A stretch of 64,000 bases of DNA, from contig JANQOQ010000008.1 of the NCBI GenBank assembly GCA_028285755.1, forward strand, positions 505,399-569,398, written 5' to 3'. This document shows, in pieces, positions 18,831-27,909 of the stretch (its first letter is position 1; every line of letters starts with the position of its first letter). The DNA is from Puniceicoccaceae bacterium (GTDB taxonomy: Bacteria; Verrucomicrobiota; Verrucomicrobiia; Opitutales; JAFGAQ01). Position numbers and translations under genes: made by a program. The notes under the pieces are model-generated. The model was not told the origin of the DNA and searched no databases. It saw only the letters and a list, made by a program, of their open reading frames with translations.

Positions 18831-19408
18831 TGAAATTCAGTAAAGCAATGAAGCAGGGGACAGCACCCCTGCTTTTGCTGTTTCTTATGCTGTCACAGAC
18901 AGGTTGCTTTCAGGCAGACCGGGAATTGACGACCCTGCGAAATCAGGTCTTCGATGATATCGAATTTACTTACGAGGTGGAAACAGAGTTTGGGATCGGA
19001 TCCTTCTGGTTTGCGATTGCCAATAATATTCTGCAACGGGTGGATGATCCCGAAGTAGCTGAAATTTCGACTTTTCTGAAGGATGTAGATGGATTTCAAC
19101 TGGGCGTCTATAAACTCGATAGTAACTCAACCTACTCTCAGGATATTTCGCAGAACATGCGGGAACTGGTAGTCGATCTGCAGGATGCCGGCTATGAGTC
19201 CATCGTTCGCAATTATGATAGCAATGAATCTGCACTCATTATGATTCGGGAAGACGAAGTGCGCAAGGAACAGATCAACTCGGTCATTTTCCTGGTGATG
19301 GATACGCAGGAGCTTGTATTGACTCAGCTCAAGGGGGATGTAAACTCCATCATTGAGACCGCAATCCGCCATCGGGAAGTACCTGAATTCCAGGAAGTCA
19401 TTAACTGA
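18830..19408 (+). CDS. Lipoprotein, DUF4252-like, second copy in the ECF operon
   Basis: A 192-residue lipoprotein. The signal peptide ends in a lipobox (LSQTGC), so it should be lipid-anchored. The mature part shares spacing with the previous product (a strand like VDGFQLGVYKL, a middle NMRELVVDLQDAGYESIVRN block, a late VFLV strand and LKGDVNSII), pointing to a diverged duplicate. The start codon overlaps the preceding stop (TAATG) and GAAGGAT precedes it, so translation is coupled. Function unknown; envelope location is well supported. Confidence 0.7.
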   Translation: MKFSKAMKQGTAPLLLLFLMLSQTGCFQADRELTTLRNQVFDDIEFTYEVETEFGIGSFWFAIANNILQRVDDPEVAEISTFLKDVDGFQLGVYKLDSNSTYSQDISQNMRELVVDLQDAGYESIVRNYDSNESALIMIREDEVRKEQINSVIFLVMDTQELVLTQLKGDVNSIIETAIRHREVPEFQEVIN

Positions 19409-19410
19409 TC

Positions 19411-20748
19411 TTAAAACTCGGCGTTACCGGGGGTGCGGGCAAAGGGGATGACATCCCGTATGTTGGACACCCCGGTGATCAGCATGAGCAGGCGCTCAAA
19501 TCCCAGCCCAAATCCGCTGTGGGGCACGCTGCCAAATTTGCGCAGCTCCAGATACCAGCGGTATGTCTCCATATCCAACTCATGGGCGTTCATGTTGGCC
19601 TCGAGGATGTCGAGGCGTTCTTCGCGTTGGCTGCCGCCGATGATCTCGCCGATCCCGGATACCAGCAGATCCATAGCGGCAACGGTTTTGCCATCATCAT
19701 TACTGCGCATGTAGAACGGTTTGATCGACTTTGGGTAGTCAAACACGGTTACCGGTGTCTTAAAGTGTTCTTCCGTTAAGTAGCGCTCGTGTTCCGATTG
19801 CAGGTTTTGCCCGAACTCTACAGGATATTGAAAATTTTGTTTCGACTTTTTGAGTATTTCAACCGCCTCGCGATAAGGCAGGCGCACAAAGGGGGTTTCG
19901 AGCAGATGGTCCAACCGGGCTTTAAGTCCCTTGTCTACAAACTTATTAAAGAAGGTAAGCTCATCCGGGCAGTGCTCCATGACATCAGCTACCACGGCTT
20001 TGATAAATTCTTCCGCAAGTGCCATATCTGCTTCCAGGTCGTAGAAAGCCATTTCCGGCTCAATCATCCAGAACTCGTTGGCATGGCGGGAGGTATTGGA
20101 ATTTTCAGCACGAAAAGTCGGCCCAAACGTATATATACGCCCGAGTGCTGTGGCAAACGCTTCGCCCTCAAGCTGACCGCTGACAGTCAGGTATGTTGGT
20201 TTGCCAAAGAAGGGCTCTTTCTCGTTCGTAGCGGTGACTTGGAACATTTCACCCGCCCCCTCGCAATCACTTGCGGTAATAATCGGCGTATGAATGTATT
20301 GAAAGTGGCGCTCCTGAAAGAACTGGTGGATTGCAAAAGCTGCACGGCTACGTACACGAAAGACGCTGCCAAAGAGGTTGGTTCGGGGTCTCAGGTGTGC
20401 GATCTCCCGCAGGAATTCTACGGAATGGCCCTTCTTTTGAAGCGGGTAGCTCGGATCACTGTTGCCGAGAAGCGTGACTTCGGAGGCCTGGATTTCCCAC
20501 TTTTGGCCGGACCCCTGCGACTCGACTAAACTGCCCTTAATCTGCACGGCAGCTCCGACCTGCAGCTCTTCAACAATCTGATAGCTGGCGATGCTCTCGT
20601 CCGCTATAACCTGTAGATTATGAAAACTGGAGCCGTCGTTGATTTCGATGAAAGAGAATGATTTACCGGTGCGACGGGTTCTTACCCAGCCTTGGGCAAT
20701 AACCTCCTGAATTGCTTTTTTGCTACTGAGTAATTCCTTGACGAGCAT
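19411..20748 (-). CDS. asnS: Asparaginyl-tRNA synthetase
   Basis: A 445-residue class IIb aminoacyl-tRNA synthetase charging tRNA-Asn. An N-terminal OB-fold anticodon-binding domain ([20 protein letters not shown]) precedes the catalytic domain. Motif 2 appears as [20 protein letters not shown], and motif 3 as [15 protein letters not shown] near the C-terminus. The His in [14 protein letters not shown] is typical for AsnRS rather than AspRS. Length is normal. It follows the PpiD-like chaperone gene by five bases and is probably co-transcribed with it. Confidence 0.96.
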   Translation of the reverse strand: MLVKELLSSKKAIQEVIAQGWVRTRRTGKSFSFIEINDGSSFHNLQVIADESIASYQIVEELQVGAAVQIKGSLVESQGSGQKWEIQASEVTLLGNSDPSYPLQKKGHSVEFLREIAHLRPRTNLFGSVFRVRSRAAFAIHQFFQERHFQYIHTPIITASDCEGAGEMFQVTATNEKEPFFGKPTYLTVSGQLEGEAFATALGRIYTFGPTFRAENSNTSRHANEFWMIEPEMAFYDLEADMALAEEFIKAVVADVMEHCPDELTFFNKFVDKGLKARLDHLLETPFVRLPYREAVEILKKSKQNFQYPVEFGQNLQSEHERYLTEEHFKTPVTVFDYPKSIKPFYMRSNDDGKTVAAMDLLVSGIGEIIGGSQREERLDILEANMNAHELDMETYRWYLELRKFGSVPHSGFGLGFERLLMLITGVSNIRDVIPFARTPGNAEF

Positions 20749-20753
20749 TCAAA

Positions 20754-22457
20754 CTAGGGTGTCTGAGCAGCAGGCAATTGTCGCGAAATCATATCCGTCA
20801 TCAGGGTTTGCATGCGGGCAAACGAGGAGTAGTCTTCAATTGCTGACTTATTCTCCGTAAAATCTTCAGAAGTCGCATCAATTTCTGGTGTGGTGCGATC
20901 CTTCATGTAAATCCAGAAGCCTGTATTTCCGGCAGTGAGCATTTCAGAGATTTCACCAGTCTGGAGACTTTCAGCATCACGCATAAGGCTGGGCGTAATG
21001 TTTTCAGGTCTTTCAGCGACCGTGAACGGCTCGTAGCTTTCCCAGCTAATGGTGTAGTCCGTATCAACCTCTTCCAAGGGAGTTCCTGCTTCGATGGCTT
21101 CTCTGAAAGTTTCACTCAGCTGGGTTCCGGTTTCCACAAAGGCATCCCGTCTTTTCTGGAGTCTAAGGTCTGCGGTAACCTCAGCAGTTACTTCGCTGAG
21201 CTCGGGTATACGGGGCTCCGTTTTACTTTCGAGGAAGGCCACGTAATAGGCGCTTTGGTCCTCCTTGGGGACAACATCTGTGTAATATCGGGTTGCGGTT
21301 AAATCCATGACGCGCTGAAAAAGCATAGCCGGTACGACACCGATCAACTGTGTCTCCCGATTGATATTAAACGGCGGCACATATTTGAGGTTTACTCCGA
21401 ATTCGGCCAGCAACTCATTGAATCCATCCCCCTGGTATGCAATTTCACGCTCATAGAGATAAGCCGTAAAGTCATTAGCCTCTACGGCTGCAAAATAGCC
21501 GCGTTGCTCATCCATGTAAGCCTCCAATACATCATCTTTCAGCTCAACAAACATTTGCAGAGGCGTGAGTGTAGGTGCAGGTTCAGGGGCCTCTTCAGTT
21601 TCTCCTTCTTCATTTTCGGTTGTTTCCGGCTCCGGGTAGAGTGCCGCTTCTGCATCTGCAAACAGGCTGCGGTTTGAGAGGTAGAAGGTTTGTAGCGTTT
21701 CCTCATCCGGTTGAGGGATTTCAGTCTGCACGTTTTGAGGCTCAAACTCTACATAGGATATGGTAAACTCTTCCGGGATCTCGTATCGGAAGCTTTGATT
21801 CGCGTAGTATTCCTGCAGTTCCTCATCCGTTATAGAAATTTGCGGATTAAAACTATCAAACTCAAATTCTGCGTATTGGATATCCCAGATGGTTTGCTGC
21901 TGTTTCAATAAGTTCAGTACTTCAGCTTCATTCGCAAATCCGGGACCCTCAAGCAGCTGCACGATTTGATCAATGCGGTAATCGTCCCGAAGTACTTGCA
22001 GGACAAACGCCTGGCTGAAGCTTCCGCCCCCCTCTAAGGTATCTACAAAACTCTGAAGGGCCGACGCGTCAAATTCACCGGTTTGCCCCATAAAGGCAGC
22101 TTTGGTCTTCAGGTATTCCTGTAAACCTTGCTCATTGGGTCCAGGGATTCCGAATTCATTGGCAAGGTAGAGAAAAACCTGCCGCATGAGCATTTCCTGC
22201 TCAAATTGTTGGGGATTTTGGGTTGAGGCTCGGTTGGTATACTGGCTGATAAGGGTTGAATCACGCAGCATTTGCATATCGCTCGAGCTATTCAGATCCA
22301 CTCCGTAGAAATTGCGCTCCAAGTTGCGGCGATCACTTTCAACCAACCCGGGTCCTGCGCCAATAGTAAATACGAATGCGACAATGATAATGGCCAGTAA
22401 GATGGAAAAGATAACTTTTCCACGCTTCTGCATTAAGTTTGAAATCCAGGAAATCAT
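20754..22457 (-). CDS. PpiD/SurA-like membrane-anchored periplasmic chaperone
   Basis: A 567-residue protein with one N-terminal membrane helix (about 15-35) and a long periplasmic part. The N-terminal pattern WISNLMQKRGKVIFSILLAI and the following helices match the SurA_N_3 domain of PpiD-type folding factors, which help outer-membrane proteins leave the translocon. A Glu/Pro-rich low-complexity insert lies near residues 265-300. I cannot identify a well conserved parvulin (PPIC) domain, so it may lack isomerase activity. The gene runs into asnS with a five-base gap. Confidence 0.8.
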   Translation of the reverse strand: MISWISNLMQKRGKVIFSILLAIIIVAFVFTIGAGPGLVESDRRNLERNFYGVDLNSSSDMQMLRDSTLISQYTNRASTQNPQQFEQEMLMRQVFLYLANEFGIPGPNEQGLQEYLKTKAAFMGQTGEFDASALQSFVDTLEGGGSFSQAFVLQVLRDDYRIDQIVQLLEGPGFANEAEVLNLLKQQQTIWDIQYAEFEFDSFNPQISITDEELQEYYANQSFRYEIPEEFTISYVEFEPQNVQTEIPQPDEETLQTFYLSNRSLFADAEAALYPEPETTENEEGETEEAPEPAPTLTPLQMFVELKDDVLEAYMDEQRGYFAAVEANDFTAYLYEREIAYQGDGFNELLAEFGVNLKYVPPFNINRETQLIGVVPAMLFQRVMDLTATRYYTDVVPKEDQSAYYVAFLESKTEPRIPELSEVTAEVTADLRLQKRRDAFVETGTQLSETFREAIEAGTPLEEVDTDYTISWESYEPFTVAERPENITPSLMRDAESLQTGEISEMLTAGNTGFWIYMKDRTTPEIDATSEDFTENKSAIEDYSSFARMQTLMTDMISRQLPAAQTP

Positions 22458-22598
22458 AGTGTTCTGAGGCTCTACTTAAGTAATAAAACCTCAATGCATA
22501 AGTAGACTCTGCATATTAATCAAGTTGTTTGATCAGTATTTGGACAATAAGCTCAGTAGCATTACTAACCGTGTTGGCAACGGTCTTTGTTTTACATT

Positions 22599-24263
22599 TT
22601 AGCTGTAGGTGCCCAGTAAATCGTGTACACAGGTGATAGCCAGAGCCCCATCACCAATTGCAAATGCAACCCGCTTAGTGGTTCCTGAGCGGCAATCCCC
22701 GGATGCAAATAACCCTGGCAATGAAGATTCCAGCGCACATGGACTGCGGTCCAGTTTCCACTTACCGGAGTTGATGAGGTCGCTTCCGGTAACGATAAAC
22801 CCTTTCTCATCCTTAACGATCTGGTCGTCCAAAAAGTCGGTGTTCGGAACCGCCCCTATGAAGATAAACATACCGCTCGTCTCATTTTCATCGGTATTGC
22901 CCGTTTGATTATTCTTCAGGGTAACGGATTCGATGCGGTCCCCTCCTGAAATCGCCTCTAGCTCTGTATGATAGTGCACTGTGATTTTCGGATTGGCGAT
23001 TACCCGGGAGCTTAGGTATGACGACATGCTTTTATTAATGTCACCGCCTCTGAGTACAATATGGACATGGCTCGATGTTTCGGAGAGGAACATGGCCGCC
23101 TGTCCGGCTGAATTACCGCCTCCGATGATGTGAACAGGTTGATTATCGCAGAGAACGGACTCTACTTTGGTCGCTGAATAATAAATCCCGCGATTGCGAA
23201 AGGCTGTAAGACCGGGCACATTTAGCTGCCGGTAACTCACTCCGGTTGCGACAATTACCGTTTTGGTGTGGACGGTTTTTCCTATGCAGGTCTCCACATG
23301 CAAAATACCCTCCGGATCCCTTTGAATGCTCAATGGGGAGCAGGGTGAAGAAATTTCAGCACCAAACTTTAACGCCTGCAACTGAGCGCGGAGTGCCAGT
23401 TCACGACCGGACAGGCCAACCGGGAATCCTGCGTAATTCTCTATTTTCGATGAAGAACCAGCCTGCCCGCCGGGGCCAACACGATCAATAACCAATGTGC
23501 TTAGCCCTTCGGATGCTGCATAGACGGCTGCGCCCAGCCCGGATGGGCCGGAACCGATAATGAGCGTATCATAAAGGTCACTCGAAAAATCCCTTTGGAT
23601 TCCCACATGAGAAGCGACTTGTGTGGGTTGGGGATTTTCGAAGATTCGGTTTTCAGACGAAACCAAGATAGGGAAAGCCTGAGACTCTACACCGAGTGCT
23701 TGCAGACTTTTTACGGTTTGCTGCTCAGCGATATTGAGCCATTCATGCCCGACTCCATTTCGGTATAGAAATTCACGGAGATCCAAGGTGGCGGGATCAT
23801 TCTCCTTACCATAAATGCGTACACCCCGAAAGCTGCCTGCTTCAAGTAGCTGTCGTCTGCGGATCAGGGTTTCGATGACCTTATCTCCAAAAGAGGGTGA
23901 CAATATCAATAGTTCTCTAAGTTGGGTGCTTGTGATTTTGATGATGGTGGTTGGACCAACCGCTTGCGCGGTGGCAATGGCCTGTCGGTCTGCAAAGATT
24001 GAAATATCCCCACTGAATTCGTAAGCACCATGCGTCGTCAATACGGTCGGTTCCTCCTGAGATTCATCGATGATTTTGAGCGCGCCGGATACAACGAAAC
24101 AGAACGGAACTTGAGTCTGGCCTGATTTGAAAACGATTTCACCATCATCAAAGTGGTTCTCGCTTGAAAATCGTTTAAGAAGGGTGAACTCTTCTTCGGT
24201 AAATTGTTGGTTGGATTGGGTGTCGAATTCACCCTTTGAGCCGCTTCTTAAGGTATAGTCCAT
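22599..24263 (-). CDS. Fusion of cyclic-nucleotide-binding domain, thioredoxin-like domain and FAD-dependent oxidoreductase
   Basis: About 554 residues. A cNMP-binding/Crp-type domain occupies roughly 20-140 (EIVFKSGQTQVPFCFVVSGA, GDISIFADRQAIATAQAV). A glutaredoxin/thioredoxin-like part covers about 150-225. The rest resembles low-molecular-weight thioredoxin reductase, with FAD motif IIGSGPSGLGAAVYAASEG and NAD(P) motif IIGGGNSAGQAAMF. The CxxC redox pair of thioredoxin reductase is replaced by YYSATKVES, so classical disulfide reduction is unlikely at that site. This triple fusion is a recurring bacterial architecture of unknown substrate. An in-frame GTG at 24281 exists, but the ATG at 24263 fits better. 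It is divergent from the aquaporin gene, 103 bp away. Confidence 0.85.
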   Translation of the reverse strand: MDYTLRSGSKGEFDTQSNQQFTEEEFTLLKRFSSENHFDDGEIVFKSGQTQVPFCFVVSGALKIIDESQEEPTVLTTHGAYEFSGDISIFADRQAIATAQAVGPTTIIKITSTQLRELLILSPSFGDKVIETLIRRRQLLEAGSFRGVRIYGKENDPATLDLREFLYRNGVGHEWLNIAEQQTVKSLQALGVESQAFPILVSSENRIFENPQPTQVASHVGIQRDFSSDLYDTLIIGSGPSGLGAAVYAASEGLSTLVIDRVGPGGQAGSSSKIENYAGFPVGLSGRELALRAQLQALKFGAEISSPCSPLSIQRDPEGILHVETCIGKTVHTKTVIVATGVSYRQLNVPGLTAFRNRGIYYSATKVESVLCDNQPVHIIGGGNSAGQAAMFLSETSSHVHIVLRGGDINKSMSSYLSSRVIANPKITVHYHTELEAISGGDRIESVTLKNNQTGNTDENETSGMFIFIGAVPNTDFLDDQIVKDEKGFIVTGSDLINSGKWKLDRSPCALESSLPGLFASGDCRSGTTKRVAFAIGDGALAITCVHDLLGTYS

Positions 24264-24366
24264 GGTGCATAGAAAAAGCACTTTCTATATTTTTTGCAAC
24301 TGAAGCGACGCATGTGCAGACAAAATATTGTTTTTTCAGAGAAAAATGTCCATTGTCCGGAGAGTT

Positions 24367-25023
24367 ATGAAAAAATACTTTGCAGAACTTATTGCTACTT
24401 TCCTTTTAGTCTTTGTGGGAGCTGCGTCGATTGTCGCGGATGCCGCAGGAGGCGGTGCCGGGCTAATCGGTATCGCGGTTGCCCATGGGCTTATCCTCTC
24501 GATCGCCGTTACTGCCACCATGAATATTTCAGGTGCGCATATTAATCCGGCGGTAACGCTGGGGGCTTTGACCATTGGCAAAATATCAGCCAAGGATGCG
24601 ATTGCCTATGTGGTGTTTCAACTGCTCGGAGCTATATTGGCGGGGTTTCTCGTGTATACGTTGTTTCCAAGTGCAGCCGTTGAAGCTGCAGGAGTTGGCA
24701 CTCCACGCTTAGGGGAGGGTATTTCCCCCATGAATGCTCTGGCACTCGAGGTGTTTGCCACCATTATCTTGGGGCTCGCCATATATGGAACCGCAGTTAG
24801 TCCCAAGGCGCCTTCTGGAATCGGAGGTTTCGGAATCGGTCTAACCGTGGCTGCTTTAATCCTTGCTATTGGGCCCTTTACGGGTGCTGCCATGAACCCA
24901 GCACGCCATATCGGCACGGCCATCTTCGCGGGTGATTTTCTAAATATTTGGATTTATACGACTGGGCCTGCTATTGGTGGTGTGATTGCATTTCGATTAG
25001 GCAAATACATCTTCGAAGATTAG
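24367..25023 (+). CDS. MIP-family channel (aquaporin)
   Basis: A 218-residue membrane channel with six helices and the two half-helix motifs SGAHINPAVT and GAAMNPARHIG that form the pore. These place it in the aquaporin/aquaglyceroporin family; it could pass water, glycerol or hydrogen peroxide. The ATG at 24367 is preferred (GGAGAG just before it, and the product then starts MKKYFAELIATF); longer forms from 24328 or 24346 are less likely. The sulfatase ATG follows 17 bp after the stop codon, so a shared transcript is likely. Confidence 0.9.
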   Translation: MKKYFAELIATFLLVFVGAASIVADAAGGGAGLIGIAVAHGLILSIAVTATMNISGAHINPAVTLGALTIGKISAKDAIAYVVFQLLGAILAGFLVYTLFPSAAVEAAGVGTPRLGEGISPMNALALEVFATIILGLAIYGTAVSPKAPSGIGGFGIGLTVAALILAIGPFTGAAMNPARHIGTAIFAGDFLNIWIYTTGPAIGGVIAFRLGKYIFED

Positions 25024-25040
25024 TAGATACCCATTTTTCT

Positions 25041-26564
25041 ATGAAAACCGTTACCCTGCTCACCTTTGGGTTTTGCCTGACTTGCGGCTTGATAGCCGGT
25101 TTGAAAGACAGTCGTCCGAACATCATCCTGATGATGGCGGACGATGTCGGCTTTTCGGATATCGGATGTTACGGTGCGGAGATACAAACACCCAACCTGG
25201 ATAAGCTCGGCTACAATGGATTGAGGTTTCGTCAGTTCTACAACATGTCAAAGTGTGAGACGACGCGTTCGGCCATGATGTCAGGCTGGTATCTGCCACA
25301 TGGGACGGGAGAGCAGGCGGTTTTATTTCCTAAACTTTTGCAAGATGCCGGCTATTATACGGCGATGACTGGCAAGCAACACTTCAAGGATTGGGTGCCC
25401 GAGGATCAATACGCACAATATGTTTTTGATGATTCTTTCGTTTTTTGGGCAATCAACAACTTTTTCATCCCGACCAACTGGGACATGGATTTTTTTGGTT
25501 TCCCCTTTGAGCTGAATGGTAAGGAGATTCCGCTGAAAGACATCCCTGTAAAGAACCCTCCTTTTCACAAGACGGATGTGCTGACGGACTATGCCCTTGA
25601 GTTTTTGGATAAATCTCAGGAAGCGGATAAACCATTCTTTCTGTACATTCCCTACCATGCCGCACATTACCCCCTGCAGGCCAGTCCTGAGGATATTGCC
25701 AAGTATCGCGGTAAATATAAGCAGGGTTGGGATGTTACCCGGCAAAAGCGCTTTGAGCAGCAAAAGGAGCTGGGTATCATCGATGAGGATGTCGTTCTCA
25801 GTCCGCCGGAAGGCAATATCAATAAATTCCGAGGACCATTCCGAGGGGAGATTTATAACTATCGCCCCTGGGATTCACTGGAGGCAGATGAGCAGGATGA
25901 GCTCGATCTGGAGATGGCGGTGTTTGCAGCGATGATTGATCGTATGGACCAGAATATCGGCAGGATTCTCAACCGGCTCGAAGAGTTGAAACTGATGGAG
26001 AATACACTGATCATTTTTCTTTCGGATAATGGTTCCTGCCCCTACGACAGTAATCGCGATTTTAGCATCCCTCCCGGGGGTCCTGACTCCTACCGCACAC
26101 TGTCGGCCGCCTGGTCGAATGTAGGGAACACCCCTTTCCGTTATTACAAGCAGTTTGGTCATGAGGGGGGTGCACGCACTCATTTTATAGCCTACTGGAA
26201 AGGAAAGATTCAGCCCGGTTTTGCGGATTCGGTGGCACACCTCGTGGATCTTTACCCTACTTTTTTGGAGCTGACCGGAGTTTCTCTGAATAAAGCGACG
26301 CCCAAGTTGGATGGTCGCAGCATGCTGCCAATACTTGAAGGCAACAAGCGCTCAGATCCAGAGTATGTGATATCCGGTTTCGGGGATCGCTTTCGCAAGG
26401 TGCGATTTGGAGATATGAAGATCGTGCGTGCCAACGAGGGCCCTTGGGAAATGTATAACCTCGTAAAAGACCCCACTGAACTTAACAATCTTGCAGAAAA
26501 GCATCCTGAGAAACTCGCCAAGTATATTCAAAAATACGAGGAGCTCCTGAAAGAAAGACAGTAA
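25041..26564 (+). CDS. Secreted sulfatase (arylsulfatase type)
   Basis: A 507-residue formylglycine sulfatase with a signal peptide (TVTLLTFGFCLTCGLIAG). The N-terminal metal site RPNIILMMADDVGFSDIGCY is present. The residue to be converted to formylglycine is Cys72 in KCETTRSAMMSG. The motif is C-x-T-x-R instead of the usual C-x-P/A-x-R, a variant seen in some sulfatase groups. A second metal-site part, IIFLSDNGSCPYDSN, is present. It would remove sulfate esters from polysaccharides in the periplasm and needs an anaerobic-type or FGE maturase, not encoded here. The start is the ATG after the aquaporin stop; the frame remains open further upstream inside the aquaporin gene. Confidence 0.92.
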   Translation: MKTVTLLTFGFCLTCGLIAGLKDSRPNIILMMADDVGFSDIGCYGAEIQTPNLDKLGYNGLRFRQFYNMSKCETTRSAMMSGWYLPHGTGEQAVLFPKLLQDAGYYTAMTGKQHFKDWVPEDQYAQYVFDDSFVFWAINNFFIPTNWDMDFFGFPFELNGKEIPLKDIPVKNPPFHKTDVLTDYALEFLDKSQEADKPFFLYIPYHAAHYPLQASPEDIAKYRGKYKQGWDVTRQKRFEQQKELGIIDEDVVLSPPEGNINKFRGPFRGEIYNYRPWDSLEADEQDELDLEMAVFAAMIDRMDQNIGRILNRLEELKLMENTLIIFLSDNGSCPYDSNRDFSIPPGGPDSYRTLSAAWSNVGNTPFRYYKQFGHEGGARTHFIAYWKGKIQPGFADSVAHLVDLYPTFLELTGVSLNKATPKLDGRSMLPILEGNKRSDPEYVISGFGDRFRKVRFGDMKIVRANEGPWEMYNLVKDPTELNNLAEKHPEKLAKYIQKYEELLKERQ

Positions 26565-26577
26565 GTAAACCGTTATT

Positions 26578-27900
26578 ATGTATGCGAAGACAAAAAAGTT
26601 CCTGGAAGATGATATCTGGCGCCTGAAGGCCAGTGAGTTGCCTAAACGTGAGTTTATACTCATTCGCGTACTGCGGGTTTTCTTGTTGGCGATAAAGGGC
26701 TTCAATAAGGATAAGTGCGCACTCTATGCATCCTCGCTTACTTATTTTGCGTTGATCTCAATCGTGCCTATATTTGCGTTGGTATTTGGGATCGCGAAGG
26801 GTTTTGAGCTTGAGAAACTGTTAATTGAGTCGCTTCAGGAACAGGCTGCCGGTCAGGAAGAGGTAATCAATTACGTAATCGAATTTTCGCAACGGGCCTT
26901 GGATAATACTAAGGGAGGCTTGATTGCCGGTGTGGGTATATTGGTGCTCTTTTACTCAGTCACAAACCTGCTCACAAAAATGGAGAATGCCTTCAACCAT
27001 ATTTGGGGTGTGCAGGAATCTCGCACGCTGGTACGAAAGCTCACGGACTACCTGGCTATCGTTGTGCTGTTCCCCATTTTTCTGGTCAGTGCGAGTAGTT
27101 TAAACGTCTTCATTAATAGCCAAACTGAGCTGATACTCGAACGCATGGAAGTGATTGGTTTTTTAAGCCCCATCATTTTTACGCTTCTTAAAGGCCTTCC
27201 TATCATAATGTTCTCCGTGCTGTTTTCTTTTCTATATGTTGTATTGCCCAACACGAATATTAAGCTGGTTTCCGGGATCATCGGAGGACTTGTCGGAGGT
27301 CTGCTGTTTGTGATTTGGCAAACAGGCTTTATCTATGTCCAGGGTTTGGTGTCCAGCTACGGTGCCATTTATGGTAGTTTTGCTGCACTGCCCTTTTTTC
27401 TGATCTGGCTGCAGATCAGTTGGTTTATCATCCTGTTTGGAGGTGAGGTGTCCTTTGCGCAGCAAAATGTGGACACCTATGAGTTTGAACCGGATGCCAT
27501 CCAGGCGAGCGAATCCCTCAAGCGTTTGTTGGCACTGCGTATATCCAACCTGGTTATCAAGCAGTTTATCGAGGGCAAAATCGCCCCCCTCACAGCGGCG
27601 GATATCGGACATGAGCTTGAGATCCCAATCCGCCTGACTAAGGAACTACTGTTCCGATTGGTTAAGGCAAACGTCTTACTCGAGCTGGAGCATAGTGACT
27701 GGAAGGACGCCGCATATCACCCCGCACGCGATCCCCAGCAGCTTACGATTGCAGAGGTTCTGATTTCGCTGGAGACCTATGGAGTCAGCAACATACCGGT
27801 AAAGGATACTGCTGAAATCGAGGCTCTGCGAGAAGCGACGGAGGAGTTTGGGAAGGCGCTTGAAAAACATCCTAAAAATGTCAGCCTCGCTGCCGTTTAA
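26578..27900 (+). CDS. YihY/BrkB-family membrane protein with C-terminal winged-helix-like domain
   Basis: A 440-residue inner-membrane protein. The YihY/BrkB region (about 30-300) contains KDKCALYASSLTYFALISIVP, a hallmark of the family, and about six helices. The family was once misnamed ribonuclease BN; it is an envelope protein of uncertain transport role. After the membrane part, residues of about 310-400 look like a winged-helix domain (LTAADIGHELEIPIRLTKEL), found in many bacterial members. It starts 13 bp after the sulfatase and is followed by the next gene after nine bases. Confidence 0.9.
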   Translation: MYAKTKKFLEDDIWRLKASELPKREFILIRVLRVFLLAIKGFNKDKCALYASSLTYFALISIVPIFALVFGIAKGFELEKLLIESLQEQAAGQEEVINYVIEFSQRALDNTKGGLIAGVGILVLFYSVTNLLTKMENAFNHIWGVQESRTLVRKLTDYLAIVVLFPIFLVSASSLNVFINSQTELILERMEVIGFLSPIIFTLLKGLPIIMFSVLFSFLYVVLPNTNIKLVSGIIGGLVGGLLFVIWQTGFIYVQGLVSSYGAIYGSFAALPFFLIWLQISWFIILFGGEVSFAQQNVDTYEFEPDAIQASESLKRLLALRISNLVIKQFIEGKIAPLTAADIGHELEIPIRLTKELLFRLVKANVLLELEHSDWKDAAYHPARDPQQLTIAEVLISLETYGVSNIPVKDTAEIEALREATEEFGKALEKHPKNVSLAAV

Positions 27901-27909
27901 TTAAGCCCA

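Noticed and set aside
19789-20529. A 246-codon open frame antisense to asnS
   Set aside because: The opposite strand is an unambiguous asparaginyl-tRNA synthetase; the antisense product has no domain.
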